This document shows, one piece after another, positions 58,625-64,000 of a DNA stretch of 64,000 nucleotides (position 1 is the stretch's first letter; each line of letters starts with the position of its first letter). The stretch comes from Anaerolineae bacterium (GTDB lineage: Bacteria; Chloroflexota; Anaerolineae; Aggregatilineales; Phototrophicaceae), in contig JAJEBE010000056.1 of NCBI GenBank assembly GCA_022822545.1, positions 1 to 64,000 of the forward strand, written 5' to 3'. The notes beneath the pieces are model-generated. The model saw only the letters and a list, made by a program, of their open reading frames with translations. It ran no database searches and was not told where the DNA came from. Both the position numbers and the translations under genes were made by a program.

Positions 58625-58996
58625 TGTATCGCTCCTCAAATTGCGCCCCGAGTTGGCAAAATCTTTCTGATTCACTTCTCGAGAATCAGTCTCAGAAATG
58701 TAATATCAAATATTATCATCATCCTGATTGTACCTGATTCGATTCTGGAATTGCAAATTCGGTTGAACATCGGTGGCGGTCGGGGAGCGGCAACATCATG
58801 ATTGGTAAGGGCGAGCCACCGGCGTCGGCCATGATCGTCTTCTATATCTTCATGCAGCGGCATATCGCCGCCGGTCTGACGGCGGGCTCAGTGCGGGGTT
58901 CGCGAATCTTGTCTCGTCGGGTGGTAGGGAATGCTCTAAGAAAAGAAAACGCCCGATATTCGCGGGCGTACTTTGCAGTTGTTCTTGACTTGATTT
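58625..58996. other. 372-bp region without a recognised gene
   Basis: It is AT-richer in the middle (58690-58750). A small hairpin CGCCCGA...TCGCGGGCG lies near 58950-58967, just after the fatty acid hydroxylase stop codon (minus strand). No coding sequence could be supported. Confidence 0.4.
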
Positions 58997-60007
58997 CTAA
59001 CTCCCGTGCATCGCCCGTCGCCTGGCCAACATCTTCTCCCGCGCCGCCGGGCTGCCATCGTAGTTGGTGCCGAAGATATGATCGAAGGGCACGGCCGGCT
59101 CGCCGTAATTGCACTCGAAGTAGCGATGATGCAAGGAATGCCAGTAGTTGGCGAAGGGGATCGACACGCCGTCTTTGATGACCATATCCTCGAAGCCCCC
59201 ATGCCCCACGATTGAGCCGAAGGTGACGAATTGACCCTGGAAGATCATGTTCAAGGGATGGGCGCCGATGAGCGGATGGATCAGCATGCTGGCGTACATG
59301 AATACGTGTTCGATCGGGTGCATCGACACGCCCGACCAGGGACCGACGTCAATGTTCTTGTGATGCACATAATGCGCGACCTTGTAAAGAAAGCGGGTGT
59401 GCAGAAGGCGGTGCGCCCAATAGAAATAGAAGTTGTACCAGAGAGGGGCGAGCAAGAGAATCAAGGCAAAACTGACCGGCTGCTCCCGCGGGTCAATATA
59501 GGCGATATGGCCATTGGCGTAGGCATAGAGCATCAGGACCTCGAAGGCGGTCCAGACCGTGCCGGCGCCGGCGACGCTCCAGAAGACATTATCGCGGACC
59601 TGGTCGTTCCAGAGGAACTTCTTGCTCTTGCTCATCCATTTGGTCGACCACTTGTATTGATAGCCCTGGGCCTTCCGCCCCCACAAGCGAACATGCAAGA
59701 CGGTCGCCAGGCCGATCAGCATAAGTTGGTTGCGGAGAAATATTTCGAGGATCCAGCCGGCGCGTAATTCGGTCATTCGCGTCAGCTCCGGCGTGAGGTA
59801 TAGCCAGGTCAATATCGTCACTGCAATGTAGATGATGGTGAAAGGCCAGAGATATGCTTTTAGCCATTTCGCGATTTTCACCGGCTTCGGCGGCCAGGAG
59901 AATACCGGGTTCGGCAGGCCGATATCTTTGTCCGGTCGCCAATAGCCGCGTTCGTCGCGCGGCATGCCGTCAACAAGTCCATCTCTTTCAACGCTTATAT
60001 TCGCCAT
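58997..60007 (-). CDS. Fatty acid hydroxylase / sterol desaturase family protein
   Basis: A 336-residue integral membrane di-iron enzyme with the family's His boxes 'YWAHRLLHTRFL', 'AHYVHHKN' and 'YWHSLHHRYFECNYG', plus 'SMHPIEHVFMY'. Four or more hydrophobic helices surround them. The family hydroxylates or desaturates lipids, carotenoids or sterols. The substrate cannot be told from the neighbours. Confidence 0.88.
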   Translation of the reverse strand: MANISVERDGLVDGMPRDERGYWRPDKDIGLPNPVFSWPPKPVKIAKWLKAYLWPFTIIYIAVTILTWLYLTPELTRMTELRAGWILEIFLRNQLMLIGLATVLHVRLWGRKAQGYQYKWSTKWMSKSKKFLWNDQVRDNVFWSVAGAGTVWTAFEVLMLYAYANGHIAYIDPREQPVSFALILLLAPLWYNFYFYWAHRLLHTRFLYKVAHYVHHKNIDVGPWSGVSMHPIEHVFMYASMLIHPLIGAHPLNMIFQGQFVTFGSIVGHGGFEDMVIKDGVSIPFANYWHSLHHRYFECNYGEPAVPFDHIFGTNYDGSPAAREKMLARRRAMHGS

Positions 60008-60750
60008 CGCAATCTGCCTCTATACGTTTCAAGAACTATTTTATTCTTGGAGTATAGGTTGGAAGAGGCGGCGTCGCCAAAAATCCGAGGTCAAGCAGCC
60101 GGGCAATCGCATCGAAATTGACATCCGCCGCGAAGACAGCATTCAAACTCAATTTCGCTAAACCAACGATCTGTAGGGGCGACATACCATGTCGCCCGAA
60201 ACCACAAGTCGCAGCGGCAGCACGCGACCGACGGTCAGTGTCGGCGCGACTCTGCCAGACGCCCGAAATCGCTTTTCGGCAATCTCCAAAAACTGCGAAC
60301 ATCCGTTCTTTCCTTCTGCTCGAAATCATGATACACTCCCTCTATGGATCAATTTTCGCAGCCTCTCAATCGCGGCGCCCAACTCATGCCCGCTGCCGAT
60401 TCCCCCCCTCGATGCCGGCTCTTGCGCCGCTGCGTTGGCATACCAAAATCATACCGGCCGCCCCCGGTGTTTTCTCCGTTTCGGTCAGAAAACCGCGTCT
60501 ATTGTCCGAAAAATATTTTTCTTTGTCCGACTTTGTCCGTTTTGGACAATGAACAAATTGAAAACAAACACTTTCTGGGAGTGGCTGCCTGCTGACTGCA
60601 TGATAACTTCTCTGGCAAATATTAAACTCTGTGCCGGGGGTCAGTGTCTACCCGCCCCTCGCTGTTCTCGGCGCTAAGAAATAATTTGATGCGATTGCCC
60701 TGGGTCAAGCGGGTATCTACAAGAGATCAAAAGCATGGAGGAGAAAACTG
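60008..60750. other. 743-bp intergenic region without a supported gene
   Basis: It contains the half-doublet repeat at 60151-60221. A minus-strand reading of 60040-60150 gives 'AVFAADVNFDAIARLLDLGF' followed by PLPTYTPRIK and a stop, which could be a gene fossil, but no start or family is visible. Several short plus-strand frames (e.g. from 60344) lack support. The ribosome site GGAGGAG at about 60733 belongs to the next gene. Confidence 0.5.
60151..60221 (-). repeat. Half of the palindrome doublet, copy 3
   Basis: AATTTCGCTAAA, then TGTAGGGGCGACATACCATG and the spacer AAGTCGCAGCGGCAGC match the doublets at 34891-34997 (inverted) and 6377. The second palindrome is replaced by unrelated sequence. 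Confidence 0.8.
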
Positions 60751-61839
60751 ATGATGCGACTTTGTTTCTTGCTTGTTCTGCTGCTTCTGCTTGCGGGGGC
60801 CGCCGCCAGTGCGGACGATGAACTCGCGCCGATTCGCATCCAACTGCAATGGGTGCCGCAGGCGCAATTCGCCGGCTTCTACGCGGCGCGGGACATGGGC
60901 TTTTTTCGTGACGAGGGGCTGGATGTCAGCATCCTCGAAAGCACGGGCGATATCTTGCCTGCTGAAGCTGTGATGGACGGGGATGCCGAATTCGGAGTGA
61001 CCTGGACGCCGAAAGTCCTGCAAGCCAATGAAGCGGGCGCGGACCTGGTCAACATCGCGCAGATATTCCAGCGCAGCGGGACGGTGCTGGTCTCCTTCGC
61101 CGAAGCGGAAATCGAGACGCTGACCGACTTGGTCCTCAAGACGCTCGGCTATTGGCCTGACGGGAATGAATTCGAATTGTACGCCATGACTTTCCGCATG
61201 GGTTCCGATCCATACAGCGGCGAGCATCTCAGGCTTGTTGAGCAGCCTTTCAATCTCGAACCCCTGCTGAAGGGCGAGATTGAGGCCGGGCAGGCCTTGA
61301 TCTACAACTGGTATGGACGACTGCTGGGGGAGGTGAATCCAGCGACCGGGGAGTTGTACCGGGAAGCGGATCTCAACGTGATTGACATGAACGATATCGG
61401 CGTGGCGATGCTGCAAGATCATATCATCGTCCGCGCCGATTGGCTGAGGGAGGCGGGCAATGAAGCCATCGCTCTGGCGCTGCTCCGGGCGTCCTTGCGC
61501 GCCTGGGTCCACTGTCGCGATAAAGCCGATGACTGCGTGCGCATCCTGCGCGAGATCGACCCATCGCTGGGCGAGAGCCATCAGCGTTGGCAGATGAACG
61601 AGGTCAACAAGCTGATCTGGCCGTCGCCGGCCGGCATCGGCGTGATGGATGAAGGTTTGTGGCGGCAGACGGTCGAGTGGATGCTTGAAATAGGCGCGCT
61701 CGGTGAAGAACCGGCCGAAGGCGCCTACCGCGACGACCTGGTGAAGCAGGCGCTCGAATCGCTGGAGGCGGAGGGCCTGGATATGGCTGGCGAAGACTGG
61801 CGGCCGGCGGAAGTAATTGTGCGAGCGGGCGGTCAATAA
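60751..61839 (+). CDS. NMT1/THI5-like ABC substrate-binding protein 3
   Basis: A 362-residue protein with a signal peptide (MMRLCFLLVLLLLLAGAAA, then SADDE) and the NMT1 layout: 'IQLQWVPQAQFAGFYAARDM', 'GFFRDEGLDVSILES' and 'LIWPSPAGIGVMDEGLW'. It is clearly related to the tandem pair at 52-54 kb but more diverged, e.g. 'LKTLGYWPDGNEFELYAMTF' replaces 'GTWGFGNEHEL'. No permease or ATPase is adjacent, so it may share the importer at 48.4 kb. A PfkB kinase gene follows 13 bp later. Confidence 0.88.
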   Translation: MMRLCFLLVLLLLLAGAAASADDELAPIRIQLQWVPQAQFAGFYAARDMGFFRDEGLDVSILESTGDILPAEAVMDGDAEFGVTWTPKVLQANEAGADLVNIAQIFQRSGTVLVSFAEAEIETLTDLVLKTLGYWPDGNEFELYAMTFRMGSDPYSGEHLRLVEQPFNLEPLLKGEIEAGQALIYNWYGRLLGEVNPATGELYREADLNVIDMNDIGVAMLQDHIIVRADWLREAGNEAIALALLRASLRAWVHCRDKADDCVRILREIDPSLGESHQRWQMNEVNKLIWPSPAGIGVMDEGLWRQTVEWMLEIGALGEEPAEGAYRDDLVKQALESLEAEGLDMAGEDWRPAEVIVRAGGQ

Positions 61840-61852
61840 GGAGGCGCTGCGA

Positions 61853-62767
61853 ATGACCAGGATATTCGTTGTCGGCAGCTACGTCCAAGGGCTGACCATC
61901 CGCGTGCCGCGCATGCCGGTGTTGGGCGAAAATGTCGTTGGGGATTCCTTCGATATTGGTCCCGGCGGGAAAGGCAGCAATCAAGCCATCGCCGCCGCCC
62001 GCCTCGGCGCGGATGTGCAACTGCTGGCCTGCCTCGGTGATGACATCTTCGGCGATTTGGCTCTGCAAATCTACGCCGAGGAAGGCATGAGCACAGATCA
62101 CATTCATCGCTTGGCGAATATCAACAGCGGCGTCGGTTTTATCAACATCCTGCCCGATGGTGAAAACTGGATAACGGTGGATATGGGCGCCAACATGCGC
62201 ATGACGCCGGCTCAGGTGGGCGAGCGCGCCGGGATTATCGCCCAGAGCGATATCCTCATGACCCAATTTGAAGTTCCGCCGGAGACGGTCGCGGCGGCTC
62301 TGGCAGCGGGCAAGGCGGGCGGAGCATTGACGATCTTGAATCCGGCGCCGGCACGCCCGGCCGATCCCGACCTGCTGGCTTCGGTTGATATCCTGACCCC
62401 TAACGCGATAGAGGCGCGGATACTGCTGGGCCTGCCGCCGGACGCCGCTATCGACGAGGGCGACCTGGGGCGGGAGTTGCTCGCATACGGCGTCGGCAGC
62501 GTCGTCATCACGCAAGGCGAACGAGGCGCGCTCATCGTCAAGCAGTCCGGCGCGCGGCAGATACCCGCTGTGCCCATCCAGGCGGTGGATGTCACCGGCG
62601 CCGGCGACAGCTTCAACGCCGCCCTGGCGGTCAGCCTGGGTGAAGGCCTGGACCTGGACGATGCCGTGGGTGTGGCGGTCCGCGCGGGGGCTTATGCGGC
62701 GACGCGCCTCGGCGTTATCGCTGGCTTGCCGACCCGGGCGCAGTTGGATGCCTTTTTCAGCACTTAG
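61853..62767 (+). CDS. PfkB-family carbohydrate/nucleoside kinase (ribokinase-like)
   Basis: A 304-residue kinase. Motif 1 is 'GPGGKGSNQAIAAARLGADV' and motif 2 with the catalytic Asp is 'DVTGAGDSFNAALAVSLGEG'. Ribokinase, inosine/cytidine kinase and hydroxymethylpyrimidine kinases share this fold. AAGGAGG lies 8 nt before ATG 61853. Co-transcription with the THI5-like binding protein suggests that its substrate is the imported ligand or a sugar released from it. The stop overlaps the convergent deoR gene by 4 bp. Confidence 0.88.
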   Translation: MTRIFVVGSYVQGLTIRVPRMPVLGENVVGDSFDIGPGGKGSNQAIAAARLGADVQLLACLGDDIFGDLALQIYAEEGMSTDHIHRLANINSGVGFINILPDGENWITVDMGANMRMTPAQVGERAGIIAQSDILMTQFEVPPETVAAALAAGKAGGALTILNPAPARPADPDLLASVDILTPNAIEARILLGLPPDAAIDEGDLGRELLAYGVGSVVITQGERGALIVKQSGARQIPAVPIQAVDVTGAGDSFNAALAVSLGEGLDLDDAVGVAVRAGAYAATRLGVIAGLPTRAQLDAFFST

Positions 62768-63555
62768 TCAATCGAAGTCAAGGGCGCGATATGCAGGTCA
62801 ATGCCGGCGTCAAGGATGTCTTTGCGCATGGCGTCCGAGATGCCTTCGTCCGTGACCAGAGTCTTGATCTCTTCGGTCGCCAGCACTTGCACCATGGCGG
62901 TTTTGCCCAGCTTGCTCGAATCGAGCAGGACGATGCTGCTATCGGCAGAGCGTATCATCGCTTTCTTAACCGCTGTATCAAGCAGTTGGGAATCGGCCAG
63001 CCCGGTCCCTATCGAGAAGCTGATGCCGGAGATAAAAGCCACCCGCGCGAAAAAATCGTCGAAGAAGCGTTCGGCCGTCGGGCCTACGAATGATTGCGCG
63101 ACCGAGCTCAATAGCCCGCCCGTGCCCAAAATGTCGCTGTTGGGCAGGTGGCGAAACAGGGATTCTATCGTTCGGGCGCTGTTGGTGGCCGCGGTCAGAT
63201 TGGCCCGGTCGCGCAAGAAGGGCAGGATGGCGCGGACCGTCGTGCCGGAATCGAGAAAAAGCACATCGCCATCATCGACGAAATGCGTCGCCACATAGCG
63301 GCCGATGGCGCGCTTCTCGGCGGCGTGGATAGTCGCTCGTTTGATGTGATGCGATGTGTTTTGTTGGAAGGCATCGCCATCATAGACCGCGCCGCCATGC
63401 GACATCGTGATATAACCGCCCCGCTGAAGTATCCGCAAGTCGCGGCGGATGGTCATTGTGGAGACGTCATAGCGCGCGCTGAGGTCCGCGATTGTGCCGC
63501 TGCCGATCTGGGCCAGGTGGTTGAGAATGGCGCGGCGTCTTGCTTCTGGCAACAT
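62764..63555 (-). CDS. DeoR/GlpR-family transcriptional regulator
   Basis: A 263-residue repressor: N-terminal winged helix 'RRRAILNHLAQIGSGTIADL' and 'VSTMTIRRDLRILQRGGYI', then a sugar-phosphate-sensing domain with 'DVLFLDSGTT' and 'LLDSSKLGKTAMVQV'. DeoR-type regulators usually respond to phosphorylated sugars, matching the PfkB kinase that converges on it. GAGGAG lies 9 nt before ATG 63555. Confidence 0.9.
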   Translation of the reverse strand: MLPEARRRAILNHLAQIGSGTIADLSARYDVSTMTIRRDLRILQRGGYITMSHGGAVYDGDAFQQNTSHHIKRATIHAAEKRAIGRYVATHFVDDGDVLFLDSGTTVRAILPFLRDRANLTAATNSARTIESLFRHLPNSDILGTGGLLSSVAQSFVGPTAERFFDDFFARVAFISGISFSIGTGLADSQLLDTAVKKAMIRSADSSIVLLDSSKLGKTAMVQVLATEEIKTLVTDEGISDAMRKDILDAGIDLHIAPLTSID

Positions 63556-63570
63556 TCTTATTTCTCCTCT

Positions 63571-63593
63571 CCCGGGATACCCTGCGTCCCGGG
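63571..63593. promoter_or_regulatory. CCCGGGA/TCCCGGG inverted repeat before deoR
   Basis: 7-bp perfect arms with a 9-nt centre, 15 bp upstream of the deoR start codon and overlapping the edge of its ribosome site. It could be an operator or an RNA hairpin limiting translation. Confidence 0.4.
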
Positions 63594-63675
63594 GCTAATC
63601 TATTGGCGCGCATTCAGCGCGGTGATTCTTGCGGCGCTTTTGCTTTCTTTCGCGCATGGACATGTGGATATCGCT

Positions 63676-64000
63676 TCAATCCAGAACCTCGCGGAATAGC
63701 GCTTCTTCGGCCGCTTTTGTCCAACTGCCCTCCGCGCCAAGCGACTGCCGCACTGTCGGGAAACGCTGGCTCAGCGCGGCAATGCTGGTTAGCGGCAAGC
63801 CGGCTAAAGCGGGATATAAGATGATTTTCCCGGAATAACGGCGCTCGTTCACCGCGTGAATGGCTTCTTTTGCCGCGTCCAAACCAGCCACTGCGCTGAT
63901 GATGCCGGCCGGCGCGATTTGCCCGGCGGCCGCTTTCTGCAGTACGCGCGCCTGGTCGGCCAACGAGGAGCCGCTCGTGCCAATGATTTGACAGCCATCG
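63676..64000 (-). CDS. Partial zinc-type medium-chain dehydrogenase, C-terminal 107 residues
   Basis: The frame is open to the window edge. The visible part (GCQIIGTSGSSLADQARVLQ and 'GLDAAKEAIHAVNERRYSGK') matches the C-terminal end of MDR-type zinc-binding dehydrogenases, where 'GKIILYP' closes the Rossmann domain. About 36 further residues follow. It lies upstream of deoR on the same strand, so it may belong to the pathway that DeoR controls. Confidence 0.7.
   Translation of the reverse strand, partial: DGCQIIGTSGSSLADQARVLQKAAAGQIAPAGIISAVAGLDAAKEAIHAVNERRYSGKIILYPALAGLPLTSIAALSQRFPTVRQSLGAEGSWTKAAEEALFREVLD

Noticed and set aside
60344..60595. Small plus-strand gene in the 743-bp gap
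   Set aside because: No ribosome site, no recognisable domain and uneven composition; several overlapping frames look equally weak.

Overview
The window looks like a GC-rich chromosomal segment of an uncultured Chloroflexota bacterium (Anaerolineae or a neighbouring class). This is inference from gene content: a menaquinone cluster, several Uma2 nucleases, DUF4230 proteins, secreted proteins with long Pro/Thr 'PTxTP' linkers, an F420-type luciferase-like oxidoreductase, and many short intergenic palindromes. No rRNA, tRNA or CRISPR array was seen. The left edge cuts an IS3-like transposase and the right edge cuts a zinc-type dehydrogenase.

Layout. 1-6.2 kb (minus): IS end, membrane protein, Uma2, MatB-like acyl-CoA synthetase, a three-gene operon of unknown function with its own terminator, and glycogen debranching enzyme. 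6.6-11.9 kb (plus): a BMP-type nucleoside ABC importer (two permeases, binding protein, double ATPase). 11.9-13.5 kb (minus): two DUF4230 paralogues. 13.7-18.0 kb (plus): acyltransferase, a Wzm/Wzt-type export ABC pair and an APH-fold kinase. 17.98-25.1 kb (minus): menF-menD-menB-menE-menH, preceded by a TetR gene with a 24-bp operator. 26.3-34.7 kb: cytosine deaminase-like enzyme, two membrane proteins, then a minus-strand catabolic cluster (DUF6092, nitroreductase, VOC, M20 hydrolase, allantoinase-like amidohydrolase, DapA-like aldolase, AhpD-like protein) divergent from a GntR regulator. 35.1-39.3 kb: frameshifted Uma2, M16 peptidase, Uma2. 39.3-48.1 kb: reductive pyrimidine degradation genes (dihydropyrimidinase, F420-type oxidoreductase, beta-ureidopropionase, methylmalonate-semialdehyde dehydrogenase, class III transaminase) with a DUF433/DUF5615 toxin-antitoxin pair. 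48.4-54.3 kb: a NitT/TauT-type ABC importer with a fused permease and tandem NMT1/THI5-like binding proteins. 54.4-60.0 kb (minus): a 1230-residue secreted peptidase-like protein, a frameshifted membrane gene and a fatty acid hydroxylase. 60.7-64 kb: third THI5-like binding protein, PfkB kinase, DeoR regulator, dehydrogenase.

How it may work together (inference). Nucleoside import, cytosine deamination, dihydropyrimidine ring opening, carbamoyl-beta-alanine hydrolysis, transamination and semialdehyde oxidation form most of a pyrimidine-to-acyl-CoA route. Dihydropyrimidine dehydrogenase is not in the window. The THI5-like importer may bring in a pyrimidine-type ligand.

The most unusual feature is the intergenic DNA. 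About 26 copies of a palindrome (arms GGGCGACC/GGTCGCCC, tail CCTACA) lie between genes, including inside apparent operons. Nearly all have the tail on the same strand whatever the gene direction. Some sit at the centre of larger MITE-like elements whose terminal inverted repeats begin CACCACAGAGG. Fossil gene ends (a menF tail, a luciferase-like tail, a GxxExxY remnant, a decayed toxin-antitoxin module) lie beside these elements.
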